Shown here: positions 1 through 9,976 of the stretch, piece after piece
How the letters are laid out: each line of letters starts with the position of its first letter
How positions within the stretch are numbered: the stretch's first letter is position 1
Assembly (NCBI GenBank): GCA_001940725.1
Contig: MDVR01000006.1
Span: 62,001 to 126,000 of the forward strand
Direction of reading: 5' to 3'
DNA length: 64,000 bases
Origin: Candidatus Heimdallarchaeota archaeon LC_2
GTDB taxonomy: Archaea; Asgardarchaeota; Heimdallarchaeia; Heimdallarchaeales; Kariarchaeaceae
Made by a program: the position numbers and the translations under genes
The notes under the pieces: model-generated
Seen by the model: only the letters and a program-made list of their open reading frames with translations
Told to the model about the DNA's origin: nothing
Database searches by the model: none

Positions 1-3000
1 TCTATCAATTTCAAGTAATCCAATTCAACCTGCAACTTATCAATTTAATGTATCATTTATCAATGGAATTTATGAACAAGTCATTTCAATCACAATTGAA
101 ATATTTTATCGAGGTTCCTCAAGTATAACTAGTCCATCAATAATTAGCTTTGGAACTAATTTTAATTTGACTCTAACACCATTAAATGTAACTGGAGGTG
201 TTAATTTGAACAATTCCAATCTTTTACTTAATATGGATATACCTTTTGAATCCTCATATAATTCAACAGATGGGACTTATGAAGTTCTAGTTTATTGGAA
301 TGGAACTATAAGAGCAGGTAATAATTCCATGAGTATCAGATGGAGCTTCAATCAATATAGGAATAATGCCTCTACACAATGGGTTGAAATGAGCTTTGAT
401 TTCCATGTTATAGATACAACTTATCCAGAATTTATAGAAACACCTCAGGATATTTTTGTTGACGATCAAATTCTTGGAAATACATTGGTTTGGATTGTAT
501 CTGAATTGTCACCCGATATATACACCATAAATAAGAATGATTCATATTTTGATAGTGGCCCATGGGAAAATGCAACAGACATTGAAGTTTCTTTGGACGG
601 ATTGTCAATTGGAGATTATAATTTTTCGATTTTCATATTCGATGAAGCAGGTAATGGGATATCTGATTGGGTATGGGTTTATGTAAGGGACTTAACCGCT
701 CCTAATTTGGTTTCGTATCCTAATGACAGAACATTTGAAGAAGGCACGACTGGACAAACATTGAGTTGGACTGCAACTGATACATACAATGATCTATCTA
801 ATTTTATAATTTATGAAAATGGGGCTTTTTACTTTTCAAGCGCTTGGATATCTAATTCCCCAATTACTATGACTATCAGACCATTGGAGCTTGGGTTGTA
901 CAATTATACTATTGCAATAGCAGATGATAATAATAATCAAAAAATTCATTCTGTATTTATTACGGTTACAGATACTCAAAATCCGAATATCACTAATGAA
1001 CCTGAAGATCTAACCTACTCAGCTGGAACTACAGGTCATACAATCACTTGGGTTGCTGTGGATAACAATCCAAGTTATTATGATCTTTTTATTGATGAAA
1101 TATTAATCAGTTCAAGCAATCCCTGGTCATCTTCCGGCTCAATCGTTATTGATGTAAATGGATTAAGTAATGGGAATTATAATTATACTATTCTAATTTA
1201 TGATAGTTCAGGCAATTTTGATATTGATACTGTATGGGTATTTGTTGCTGATGTGCCTGTATTTACTAAAACAACTGGTAATTACACATACATAGAAAAT
1301 ACAACAGATCATATCGTTAGTTGGACTTTATCGGACACAGACCCAGATAATTATTTGATCTATTTTGAGGATACATTAATTAAAAACGGTACTTGGTCAA
1401 ATGAGATCCCAATTGAGTTAAATGTGACAGGATTAGGAATAGGGATCTACAATTATACAATCTCTATTAATGATACTGAAAATAATATAGTTGTAAATAC
1501 TTTATTTGTACAAGTAACAGATATTCCTGAAATTATTGATGCACCTTCTAATCTAATATATGGTGAGGGATCACCAGGTAATTCACTTATTTGGAATTCA
1601 ACCGACACACTTCCTAGAAATTATGAAGTATATCTAGATGAAATTTTATTCGATACAGGCAATTGGAATAATTCTGGTACTATCGAAGTTATAATAGATG
1701 GACTATCCAAAGGAACGTATAATTTTACAATTATAATTTACGATGAAACTGATAACTCAATCTTGGATAGCGTATTGGTTACAGTAATTGATAATACCAT
1801 CCCAAAATTTGTTCTAACTCCAAGTAATGCAACTATTATTGAGGGAACAGTTGACAATGTGTTGATTTGGAATACTACTGATAGTTACCCATTAAATTTT
1901 AGTTTATATATCAATGACATTGAAATCCTAGACGGGTTTTGGTCGAGTTCAACGACAATAGAGAGGAATATAGATGATTTAGTTGCAGGTACCTACAATA
2001 TCACTATATTTGTCTATGATGAATCTTTGAATTTAGCCAGATACTCGATAACAATAGATATAATCGACACACAAGATCCAATTCTCAATTCATCACCTGG
2101 AAATTACACTTATGCAGATGGATCGATTAATAATGTATTACAATGGGAAGCATTTGATTTACATGCTTTCAATTACACACTAGAGATAAACGGGGTAGAA
2201 AACATCACTTCAAGTTGGGTAAGTAATGAGACAATTTCAATCAATTTAGATGGTTTATCTGAGGGATTATACAATTTTACAATAATAATTTTTGATGCAT
2301 CATACAATCTAATAATTGATACAATATTCGTAACTGTGACGGATATTCCAAAATGGGGTTTGACTCCTGACGACATTAACTATGCTGAAGGAAGCTTTGG
2401 AAATACTTTCAGCTGGAATGCGACGGATTCATATCCAACAAGCTACGAAATTCAAATTGATAGCACATTCTATCTTAGTGGAGGATGGAATAATGAAACT
2501 ACTGTAATAATCCCAATTGATAATTTAAGTAAAGGTTCCTATACTATTACTATAATTGTCTATGATGCTTCAAACAACAATAATACATATACATTTAATG
2601 TATTGGTGAATGATGAAACGAAACCTAATTTAATTAATTCAGTAGGAAACTTCACCTATTTTGAAGGGAGTGTGGAAAATTACGCTTATTGGAATTTAAA
2701 CGACACTTATCCTGCTAATTATTCGATATATCGAAATAACGAATTTATTGAATCAGGTAATTGGACTAATGGAGAAACATTAACAATCCTAATGGACAAC
2801 TTACAAAAAGGCCTTTACAATATTTCAATCTATTTCGATGATCAGTCTTCCAATTTATCAAATCATACTTTTTGGATAACAGTGATTGACAAAACAAGTC
2901 CAAATTTGATTGATCCTCCGACCAATTTTTCTTATGTTGAATTCTCTACGGGAAACAATGTTACTTATACGCCAGTAGATCTTTATCCTAATTATTATGA

Positions 3001-6000
3001 TCTGTATATAGATGAGATTTTCAATCATACTAATTCGTGGAGTAATTCATCAGCCATAAGTATCAACTTTGATGGTTTTCCACTTGGTGAATATAATATA
3101 ACCATCCAAATTTTTGATTTATATGCAAATTATATAACCCAAACGATTTTACTTAGTGTAATCGAAATTACAAGTCCCATATTTACTTCATTACCTCCAA
3201 ATGCAACCTTATCAGAAGTTGATTTAGATTACACTTTATGGTGGAATGCTACTGATGATCATGCTGATAATTACCAACTCTACCAAAATGGAACATTATT
3301 AGTTGAAGATGATTGGACATCAAATATCCCGATTTCCTATCATTTAAGCTCTCTTTTAGTAGGAGTGCATAATTTTACAATTATTGCATATGACACATCA
3401 AGGAATAATATAACACATTCAGTGTATATTACTATTTTTGACGATATGCCTCCTGATTTCATATCTGCACCTGATTCATTCAGAATTATCAATGAAGATT
3501 CTATAAATAATGTGTTGACGTGGGAGGTTAATGATACTAATCCTGACAATTATGAGATTCTGGTGAATGAACAATCAAGTTTTGTTGGAGAATGGAATGA
3601 TACTATCGTATACTCAATAGATTACTTGGAAAGAGGAGTTTATAACATAACAATTATTGTTTATGATAAAATAGGGAATTCAATTATTAACAGTACAATA
3701 ATTACTGTATTAGATATTGTCCTCCCAGCAATTATTGAAAGTTCATCTGATTTTTCAATAGTGGAAAACCAATTGGGATTTAATATTAGTTGGGTATTCA
3801 TTGATACTCATCCCTTAAATTATATAATTGAAATGAATGGGGAAACAGTTCAAAATGATATTTGGATGAATAATACTAAAATTATTTATTTTATTCCCTC
3901 ACTTACAATTGGTGTTTATGATTTCCTAATCAAAATTTATGATGATTCAGGTAATGAACTAAATCAAACGGTCCGTTTGACTGTTTTTGATCTGAATGCT
4001 CCATTAATCATTCTTCAACCAAACGGTTTTGATTTTGCAGAAGGCGATCTAATAGGGCCAATTCAATGGATAGCTATTGACGAGCATGCAGAAAGATACG
4101 AAATCTACATAAATGGAATTATCGATATAAATAGCACTTGGAGTTCTAGTATACCCATTACCTATCAAGTTGATATGTTGAATAAGGGTACCTATAATAT
4201 AACAATAATTTTTTACGATAGCTCATTTAATCAAATTTTACATTCAATTGAAATTATTGTAAATGATAATTCTATACCAATCTTCATAGATTACCCATCA
4301 GATTTCTTATTTTTAGAAAACCAAGATCCGATTATAATTAACTGGACTTTAACAGATAATTATCCAAATCAATATCAATTATTCCGAAATGATCATTTGG
4401 TGTCTGAAGGGACATGGAATTCATCTATTCCTATTGAATTTTCTGTCTGGAATTTACTTGAAGGAGATTACAATTATAGTATTTTTGTATGGGATGAGTC
4501 TTTAAATAATAATTCAATTTCATTCGTAGTAACAGTATTGGATAAAACAAAACCAAATATTTTATCATCATCCCCAGATCAATTAGTTATTTATGGAACA
4601 AATGGGAATGAAATTGAATGGAATGTAATTGATAATCATCCTAAGACATACATTATCTTGAAGAACGATAAGCAATCAACACCTAATGTTTGGCTAAACG
4701 GTTTCCCAATTAGTCTAAATTTGGATGATCTTACTGTTGGTAATTACAACTTTACAATAATAATTTTCGATGAATCAGATAATTCCTCCACCCATACAGT
4801 CTTAGTACGGGTTAAGGATTCTGAGGTAACAGATACATTTAAGCCTGAAGTTACCATTTCTAAAAATGTTTATCCAAATGATTTAGAAATATTAAAGGGA
4901 AATTGGCTTGATATTGAATCCAATCCAATTGTTAATGCATCTATTTACACATCATTATTAGATGGTGAACAAGAAATTCAAAGATTAATCAATTTTACTT
5001 CTTTAAATGGGCACTATGAATTATTATTTGATTACTCAAATATAGCCCCCGGACAATATATTTGGAAAATTGAATTTCAAAAATATCTTTACCAAACACA
5101 AATTATTTTCGTTGAGTTTACAATTCATCCAAATTCATATATTGTTGAAATTGAAACCCTATCAGAACTTCAACAGGGTAAAGCATTTGAAATTATCGCG
5201 AAAGTGTATTATAATAATTCAAGAGAATTTAAATCAGAATCTTTAGGATTAAATCAATTAATTTACAATTCAGATAAGCCTGTTGGAGTTTTAATTACTT
5301 TCACAATAACTTACATTGATGAAAATAATAAAATGATTTCAACAATTATTGAAAGCCAAACTGCAAGCAACGGGAATGCTATTGTTATTCTCAGCGCTGA
5401 TGAAACCAAAAAAATATCGGAGATAAATGGAATTTCTGCATCTATTATTGAGGATGTGTTTTCTAATCCAACAACGTTTATATTACCTAAAAATGAAATG
5501 CCCGATATTGCAAGTCCAGAATTAGAGTTATTACCTGAAATAAAAAATTACATTATAGATAATATTCTTGTCATTATATCATTATTTTCTTTACTGTCGG
5601 CTGGTGTTTTTATAATTTTTAATATTCGAAAGAATCTAAAACGAAAATCTCTACAAGTAATGGATAATATTAAATTGGCACACGTTGAGATTGGAGTTCT
5701 TCAATCCTTGCAAGCGTTGATAATACAAACAAGTAGTGGACTTCCTGTTTATGATAAGCAATTCATAAATATTGGAGTAGACTCAATTTTGATTTCCGGT
5801 ATGTCAACTGCAATATCTGGATTTCTTTCAGAACTCGATAGCAGTCATATTTTTGGATTTGAGATTATGGAAAGGGAGAATTTGTCTATTTCATCACATA
5901 AATTAGATCATTCCTCAATAGTAATCATATCTAGACAAAAATTACCATTCATAATGCTAGATCAAATAAAAAAGGCACACATGCTAATTGAAAATAAATT

Positions 6001-6343
6001 TTCATTAGCTCATAGAGCTGGGGGAGTTCAAGAATTAAATAAAAATGAAGTCGAAGATTTATATGAAAAGGCGGGTTTCAAAGTTGGATTATTGGATAAT
6101 TTAACAATGAATAAAACCAAAATTGTAAAGATTAAGAGGAATAAATCTCTCAGCAGATTACTAAGACAAAAAATAGATTTATTCCTTAATTTTCATGAAG
6201 AATTAAATGAAGAGACATTTGTGTTAGAGCAACTACTCTCTTTCTTAAAGAATAAAGATATTTTTGAAGACGTTGCGAACACTTTAGTTTCTTTGATGTA
6301 TATTTATGGAGGCCTTGTTCCTCTAACTGATTTTCAATTATGA
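1..6343 (+). CDS. Giant Ig-repeat surface protein with cytosolic longin/roadblock-like domain (5' end outside window)
   Basis: The reading frame is open from base 2, so the TTG at 167 is not the real start and the gene is cut by the window edge. At least 2,100 residues are visible. From about 416 to 4820 there are 16 repeats of about 92 residues, each with a W..tD core, a G.YN.TI strand and an xVxD end. They are rich in N-x-S/T sequons, as in glycosylated archaeal surface proteins. Two further beta-rich segments follow, then one hydrophobic helix (about 5557-5625) and a basic stop-transfer segment. The last 236 residues contain the pattern 'IIQTSSGLPVYD', then 'LISGMSTAISGFLSEL', which resembles archaeal longin/roadblock-like domains. 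The topology suggests a large extracellular stalk with a cytosolic GTPase-regulator domain. A small GTPase gene starts 86 bases downstream. The extracellular ligand is unknown. Confidence 0.85.
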   Translation, partial: LSISSNPIQPATYQFNVSFINGIYEQVISITIEIFYRGSSSITSPSIISFGTNFNLTLTPLNVTGGVNLNNSNLLLNMDIPFESSYNSTDGTYEVLVYWNGTIRAGNNSMSIRWSFNQYRNNASTQWVEMSFDFHVIDTTYPEFIETPQDIFVDDQILGNTLVWIVSELSPDIYTINKNDSYFDSGPWENATDIEVSLDGLSIGDYNFSIFIFDEAGNGISDWVWVYVRDLTAPNLVSYPNDRTFEEGTTGQTLSWTATDTYNDLSNFIIYENGAFYFSSAWISNSPITMTIRPLELGLYNYTIAIADDNNNQKIHSVFITVTDTQNPNITNEPEDLTYSAGTTGHTITWVAVDNNPSYYDLFIDEILISSSNPWSSSGSIVIDVNGLSNGNYNYTILIYDSSGNFDIDTVWVFVADVPVFTKTTGNYTYIENTTDHIVSWTLSDTDPDNYLIYFEDTLIKNGTWSNEIPIELNVTGLGIGIYNYTISINDTENNIVVNTLFVQVTDIPEIIDAPSNLIYGEGSPGNSLIWNSTDTLPRNYEVYLDEILFDTGNWNNSGTIEVIIDGLSKGTYNFTIIIYDETDNSILDSVLVTVIDNTIPKFVLTPSNATIIEGTVDNVLIWNTTDSYPLNFSLYINDIEILDGFWSSSTTIERNIDDLVAGTYNITIFVYDESLNLARYSITIDIIDTQDPILNSSPGNYTYADGSINNVLQWEAFDLHAFNYTLEINGVENITSSWVSNETISINLDGLSEGLYNFTIIIFDASYNLIIDTIFVTVTDIPKWGLTPDDINYAEGSFGNTFSWNATDSYPTSYEIQIDSTFYLSGGWNNETTVIIPIDNLSKGSYTITIIVYDASNNNNTYTFNVLVNDETKPNLINSVGNFTYFEGSVENYAYWNLNDTYPANYSIYRNNEFIESGNWTNGETLTILMDNLQKGLYNISIYFDDQSSNLSNHTFWITVIDKTSPNLIDPPTNFSYVEFSTGNNVTYTPVDLYPNYYDLYIDEIFNHTNSWSNSSAISINFDGFPLGEYNITIQIFDLYANYITQTILLSVIEITSPIFTSLPPNATLSEVDLDYTLWWNATDDHADNYQLYQNGTLLVEDDWTSNIPISYHLSSLLVGVHNFTIIAYDTSRNNITHSVYITIFDDMPPDFISAPDSFRIINEDSINNVLTWEVNDTNPDNYEILVNEQSSFVGEWNDTIVYSIDYLERGVYNITIIVYDKIGNSIINSTIITVLDIVLPAIIESSSDFSIVENQLGFNISWVFIDTHPLNYIIEMNGETVQNDIWMNNTKIIYFIPSLTIGVYDFLIKIYDDSGNELNQTVRLTVFDLNAPLIILQPNGFDFAEGDLIGPIQWIAIDEHAERYEIYINGIIDINSTWSSSIPITYQVDMLNKGTYNITIIFYDSSFNQILHSIEIIVNDNSIPIFIDYPSDFLFLENQDPIIINWTLTDNYPNQYQLFRNDHLVSEGTWNSSIPIEFSVWNLLEGDYNYSIFVWDESLNNNSISFVVTVLDKTKPNILSSSPDQLVIYGTNGNEIEWNVIDNHPKTYIILKNDKQSTPNVWLNGFPISLNLDDLTVGNYNFTIIIFDESDNSSTHTVLVRVKDSEVTDTFKPEVTISKNVYPNDLEILKGNWLDIESNPIVNASIYTSLLDGEQEIQRLINFTSLNGHYELLFDYSNIAPGQYIWKIEFQKYLYQTQIIFVEFTIHPNSYIVEIETLSELQQGKAFEIIAKVYYNNSREFKSESLGLNQLIYNSDKPVGVLITFTITYIDENNKMISTIIESQTASNGNAIVILSADETKKISEINGISASIIEDVFSNPTTFILPKNEMPDIASPELELLPEIKNYIIDNILVIISLFSLLSAGVFIIFNIRKNLKRKSLQVMDNIKLAHVEIGVLQSLQALIIQTSSGLPVYDKQFINIGVDSILISGMSTAISGFLSELDSSHIFGFEIMERENLSISSHKLDHSSIVIISRQKLPFIMLDQIKKAHMLIENKFSLAHRAGGVQELNKNEVEDLYEKAGFKVGLLDNLTMNKTKIVKIKRNKSLSRLLRQKIDLFLNFHEELNEETFVLEQLLSFLKNKDIFEDVANTLVSLMYIYGGLVPLTDFQL
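416..4820 (+). repeat. 16 tandem Ig-like repeats (about 275 bp each) inside the giant surface gene
   Basis: Sixteen consecutive units of about 92 codons can be aligned by eye. Each starts near a P-x-(F/I/L) element, has a W-(N/T)-x-(T/S)-D motif about one third in, a second W followed by N/S residues, and ends in YN(F/Y/I)TI, a D-x-(S/T)-x-N turn and V-x-V-x-D. The units are diverged at protein and DNA level, so this is an old domain expansion rather than a fresh DNA duplication. Confidence 0.85.
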
Positions 6344-6429
6344 ATAATTTATTCTTATAACAAGAAATCTATCAACAAGATAAATTGGAATAGTATTGCT
6401 TTTCTTAGGTAGAATTTTAACTGAATTAG

Positions 6430-6963
6430 TTGACTCAATCAGTTAGGAAAAAATTCTTCAAAGTAGTAATTGTAGGAGAAGCAATTGTCGGAAAAACGAC
6501 AATCCGGCTTCGCTATTTAGGGAAGGGATTTCGAAAAGAGTATCTATCAACTCTCGGTGCGGATTTTGCAATAAAAGAATATAAAAATAATCAAATACAA
6601 ATTTGGGATCTAGCAGGTCAAGTTAATTTTAGAGCAATAACAAAATCATATTATGTTGGAACACACGGAATGATTATTGTTTTTGATGTAACAAGAAGAG
6701 ATACTATGGAAATAATCACCAGCTGGATTGATGAATTCATATCATCTCATGGGAAATTAGTACCAACAGTTGTAATAGGGAATAAGATTGATTTAAGAAG
6801 AATGTTAAATGAAGATGTTACGACTGAAGAAGCAAATGATTTTGTTCAGAAATTAACAGAAAAATATCAAGTGCAAATTGAGTATATTGAAACTTCAGCC
6901 TTAACAGGTCAGAATATCGAAGATGCCTTTGAAAATCTAATAGATCGTATCGAGAATTTATGA
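6430..6963 (+). CDS. Rab/Ras-like small GTPase
   Basis: This 177-residue protein is a single Ras-superfamily G domain. It has the P-loop GEAIVGKT (residues 16-23), the switch II motif DLAGQ (60-64) with the catalytic-type Gln, the base-specificity motif NKID (118-121) and the SA motif (156-157). There is no C-terminal cysteine, so prenylation of the eukaryotic kind is not indicated. A TAG stop lies directly upstream in frame at 6427, and no ATG precedes the P-loop, so the TTG at 6430 is the likely start. It follows the giant Ig-repeat protein on the same strand with an 86-base gap. That protein's cytosolic domain resembles GTPase regulators, so a receptor-GTPase pair is a reasonable inference. 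Its effector is unknown. Confidence 0.93.
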   Translation: MTQSVRKKFFKVVIVGEAIVGKTTIRLRYLGKGFRKEYLSTLGADFAIKEYKNNQIQIWDLAGQVNFRAITKSYYVGTHGMIIVFDVTRRDTMEIITSWIDEFISSHGKLVPTVVIGNKIDLRRMLNEDVTTEEANDFVQKLTEKYQVQIEYIETSALTGQNIEDAFENLIDRIENL

Positions 6964-6973
6964 ACTATTTAAT

Positions 6974-7399
6974 TTATAAAATTTCTAGTTTCATGTTGAA
7001 GTAAAATAAAATGACGTTGATCGATCCAATTATGATTATTAAGATGATTGATGTTGGATATATTGATTCTGCGATTATAATTAAAGTGTTAATAGATGAT
7101 GATGAAATTTTAAAAATGTAAATGCCGGAACTATCGAATTCAATTGTTCTTTTACCACTGAATTCGAAATTATCATAAATTAAAGCTGTAGAATTTTGGT
7201 TTATATCAAATTTTGAAATATTCATAAAGATAGGATGATTTTCTTTTAGTTCTAAAGATATTTTTGGTGTAATGATATTTTTTTGAAAGATTAAAGGTGT
7301 ATCAGGTAGTATTGAGATTTCTTCATTTGGCTGAATTAATGGGAAAAGAAGAAGAAGACTTGAGATGAGTAAAATATTAAAAAAAGTAATTTTCTGCAT
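6974..7399 (-). CDS. Small exported or anchored protein, end of ABC exporter operon
   Basis: I do not recognise this 141-residue protein. It starts with a signal-like helix (about residues 5-23), has a polar beta-rich middle of about 80 residues, and ends with a strongly hydrophobic segment (about residues 115-135) before a short tail. It is therefore probably held in the membrane with its middle part outside. It lies 15 bases downstream of the permease reading frame and is likely the last gene of the exporter operon. It could be an accessory or substrate-contacting subunit, but nothing in the sequence proves this. Confidence 0.6.
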   Translation of the reverse strand: MQKITFFNILLISSLLLLFPLIQPNEEISILPDTPLIFQKNIITPKISLELKENHPIFMNISKFDINQNSTALIYDNFEFSGKRTIEFDSSGIYIFKISSSSINTLIIIAESIYPTSIILIIIIGSINVILFYFNMKLEIL

Positions 7400-7414
7400 A
7401 TTATTTTATCTCCA

Positions 7415-7774
7415 TTACAACTCAATGTCTCGTCTTAAATAAACGAAAAATGCCGTCAAAAGTAAAATAACTGTCGTTATTAATGAGGCTACTATCCAAA
7501 TTGAATAATTCGATTGAAAAAACTCTAATTCGGGATAAAAGACTTTTGCACCACTAAAAAAATTCTCATCTTCAACAATGTACATTACCAGGTAAATCCC
7601 AATATTGGAAACAAGAGCGATTTCAGGATTTTGTATTACTTCAGCTGTAAAAATACTGACAGCAATCACCAGAGTATAACTTACGATTACTGATAAAACT
7701 AATTGTAAAATGATAGTATGAGGTATTATCACCCCAAATGAAAAAATAATTATTAGCAATCCCAGTATTATCAC
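7415..7774 (-). CDS. ABC-2-type permease, C-terminal half (frameshifted from upstream half)
   Basis: This 119-residue frame has about three hydrophobic helices and a short charged end, as in the C-terminal half of ABC-2-type permeases. Its only start is a GTG that overlaps the stop of the preceding frame (GTGA at 7771-7774). Adding one G to the four-G run on the minus strand (C run 7774-7777 on plus) joins both halves into one permease of about 239 residues spanning 7415-8130. A broken or mis-sequenced single gene is therefore more likely than two genes. A 14-base direct repeat (7723-7736 and 7765-7778), 42 bases apart, lies at the junction. Confidence 0.7.
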   Translation of the reverse strand: MIILGLLIIIFSFGVIIPHTIILQLVLSVIVSYTLVIAVSIFTAEVIQNPEIALVSNIGIYLVMYIVEDENFFSGAKVFYPELEFFQSNYSIWIVASLITTVILLLTAFFVYLRRDIEL

Positions 7775-8130
7775 CCCAACAAAGGATTAAGATAAAAATA
7801 AATAAAGGAAAGGAAAAAGAATTTTTTCTTATTAACACCTTGAGATAGCCAATAACCAAGATTTCCGTCTTTTTCAAAAAGAGCCCATCTGTAGGTAATG
7901 TAAAATGATGATAAGACAACAAATGTTAGTTTAAAGATTGTTAAAAAATCTTTGATTAAATTATACTGATTTTCATAAATGTCATTCCATATAGATTCTG
8001 ATAAAGTGAAACTGCTGTTAGAAAAGAAAATTGTTGCACAAGCAATTACTAAAGGTCCCAATATCATAATGTGATTAGTAGGCTGTTTAAAGAATAAATA
8101 ATTAATTGAAATTTTTTCTTTTGTAATCAT
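7771..8130 (-). CDS. ABC-2-type permease, N-terminal half (frameshifted)
   Basis: The 119 residues hold two clear membrane helices. Between them is an extracytoplasmic loop, and after the second helix comes the segment 'DGNLGYWLSQGVNKKKFF', which is like the G-x-L-x-x-x-x-S-x-G-V-x-R element of ABC-2 exporter permeases. Its start codon overlaps the stop of the ATPase gene (ATGA at 8127-8130), the usual coupling in such operons. The frame ends abruptly in the middle of a hydrophobic segment, and the remainder continues in another frame from 7774. The substrate is unknown. Confidence 0.72.
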   Translation of the reverse strand: MITKEKISINYLFFKQPTNHIMILGPLVIACATIFFSNSSFTLSESIWNDIYENQYNLIKDFLTIFKLTFVVLSSFYITYRWALFEKDGNLGYWLSQGVNKKKFFFLSFIYFYLNPLLG

Positions 8131-8990
8131 TTTATCAGCTCCTGGATGACATGTTTGAGTTCATCATTTGTGTTAAATTTAGTTATTTCACCACCATGTT
8201 TATGGAATTCCGCAAATGATTGCCAAAGATTGATGGAAGGTTGTATTTCAAATACTGAACCTGAATAAATTTCACTTATGCGATAATCAATGCTTTTTTC
8301 TTTCATCATGCTTTCAAATAGTTCAGAATTATTAACTTCTACAGAATAACTCTTTGGTCTATCTACAAGATTTTTCACTGTTTTGTAAATTTGACCTTCA
8401 CGTAATATTATAACTTCATTAGAGAACATCCTCATTTCATCGATCCTGTGGGTTGCAAGGATAACCTTCGCTTTTGCTTTCTTCACATAAGCCCATAACA
8501 AATCTAATACTTGTTCTCTTGATACAATATCTAAGAAATTTGTTGGTTCGTCCAAAATGAATAACTTTGGTTGTCCGTAAAAGGCTGGAAAAAGTGCCAC
8601 TTTTCTCCTCTGACCTGCAGACAAATTTTTAATTTTCCAATCACCCCTCAAATTAAATATTGTTTGAACATCAACTTCTAAATGATTTGATCCGTGCATC
8701 TCTTCAATCTTTTCCAACCATTTGTCAATTGTCATTTCCAAAGGCAATGCCGGATGATCTGGAATTACTCTTGTATCATTAATGGGAATATTCAAATCAA
8801 TGGTACCTGTAGTTGGACGGATTAATCCAAGCATTAATTTGATGAAAGTAGTTTTTCCTGATCCATTGGGACCCAATAATCCAATATTATTAGAACTAGA
8901 TTCAAAAGACAAATTGTTAATGGCATTTTGGCCATTAAATTGCTTTGAAAGATTAATGCATTTTAGAAGTGAAGGCATTTCTAGTTCCAT
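8127..8990 (-). CDS. ABC transporter ATP-binding protein (exporter type)
   Basis: This 287-residue ATPase has Walker A GPNGSGKTT, the signature LSAGQ, Walker B LFILDEP and the switch histidine in 'ATHR'. After the roughly 210-residue core comes a C-terminal extension like those of ABC-2 export ATPases (CcmA/NosF type). It is the first gene of a minus-strand operon with the frameshifted permease and a small membrane protein. Either the ATG at 8990 or the one four codons later could be the start. It probably energises export of a lipid, peptide or drug; the substrate cannot be read from the sequence. Confidence 0.92.
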   Translation of the reverse strand: MELEMPSLLKCINLSKQFNGQNAINNLSFESSSNNIGLLGPNGSGKTTFIKLMLGLIRPTTGTIDLNIPINDTRVIPDHPALPLEMTIDKWLEKIEEMHGSNHLEVDVQTIFNLRGDWKIKNLSAGQRRKVALFPAFYGQPKLFILDEPTNFLDIVSREQVLDLLWAYVKKAKAKVILATHRIDEMRMFSNEVIILREGQIYKTVKNLVDRPKSYSVEVNNSELFESMMKEKSIDYRISEIYSGSVFEIQPSINLWQSFAEFHKHGGEITKFNTNDELKHVIQELIK

Positions 8991-9119
8991 CTGGTATCTT
9001 CAATTCTTTTCTGAAATATATTTTAATTAAACATATGTAGAAAAAATGTAGATATTATAAGTTTGGAAAATTAAATTGACGATCTTAAATTAGTTATTGT
9101 AATTAATCATAATAAGTTC

Positions 9120-9878
9120 TCAGTTAAATAATCGCTCATTTTTCGGACGATTTAAAAGTCGTGCATTCTCTTCACCTTCAAAATTGATAGGATAACCTCT
9201 CACAAGAATAAAAGGTGATGCTTCATTAGTCTGTCCCTGCAATAATTCAGCTGCTGCAGCGATCTCATCTGCAATTGCAATCTCCGAAACTCTCATTTCA
9301 TAACCAAATAGATCTTTTTTACCTATTTCAGACTTCATAGCAGCTATTCCTGCAACACCAATGGCGATATTTACCGCACCCCTTCGCAAAGCCCTTCCAA
9401 CGGTATCAGAAATTATTACAGCAACCTGTCTTCTTAATTTTTCTTTAATGAATTGACGAATTTCACGAGCAAGCTTATCTGGGTCTTCTGGTACACCTAA
9501 AGCATAACCTAAACCAGCATTTGATTCGTCCACACCTGCATTAGCACAAATAACCCCAGCTTTATTTTCTGTAATTATGACGTTTCTTCCGATCTTAACT
9601 ACCTCATTGCTAAGTTGTAATATTATTTCGATTTTTTTTGGATCTTTGTCCAATTCTTTCGCTAACTCAATGGCTTCATTTGAGGGTACCATCTCCTCAA
9701 TTTTATAAATAGGACCGTTGACTCTTGACCATGGTGTATGGGCACAGACTAATATATCCCCATCCATGATTAAATTGTTTAATTCATTTTCTAGAGAAAA
9801 ATAAAATTGTTTCACTGATTTAATTATTGGGATATTCGGGACTTTGATAATAGAGATCAATATATGATAAGATTTCAA
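9120..9878 (-). CDS. cofE: Coenzyme F420-0:L-glutamate ligase
   Basis: CofE adds glutamate residues to F420-0 with GTP in the synthesis of the deazaflavin cofactor F420. The 252-residue length fits the family. Recognisable elements are 'GDILVCAHTPWSRVNG' near the N-terminus, 'AGVDESNAG' in the middle, and a 'SDTVGRALRRGAVNIAIG' segment matching the D-T-x-G-R-x-x-R-x-G core. The usual S-K-x-E-G of the first motif reads S-R-V-N-G here, so this copy is somewhat divergent. The start is a TTG at 9878. No other F420 genes are visible, so it stands alone. It implies F420-dependent redox chemistry in the organism. Confidence 0.88.
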   Translation of the reverse strand: MKSYHILISIIKVPNIPIIKSVKQFYFSLENELNNLIMDGDILVCAHTPWSRVNGPIYKIEEMVPSNEAIELAKELDKDPKKIEIILQLSNEVVKIGRNVIITENKAGVICANAGVDESNAGLGYALGVPEDPDKLAREIRQFIKEKLRRQVAVIISDTVGRALRRGAVNIAIGVAGIAAMKSEIGKKDLFGYEMRVSEIAIADEIAAAAELLQGQTNEASPFILVRGYPINFEGEENARLLNRPKNERLFN

Positions 9879-9976
9879 GTAGAATTTAGATGGATCGATT
9901 GAATACCTATCTTAATACATCATCTAAATTGTATATGAACTTAATTTCACATGAATTTCTTTTAGGTTGTTATAAA

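Noticed and set aside
7641..7922. Minus-strand frame of 93 residues across the permease break
   Set aside because: It overlaps both permease halves in the third frame and lacks regular helices. The permease frames explain the region.
7415..8130. Intron as an explanation of the split permease
   Set aside because: The halves overlap by four bases, so there is nothing to splice out. A one-base change is enough.
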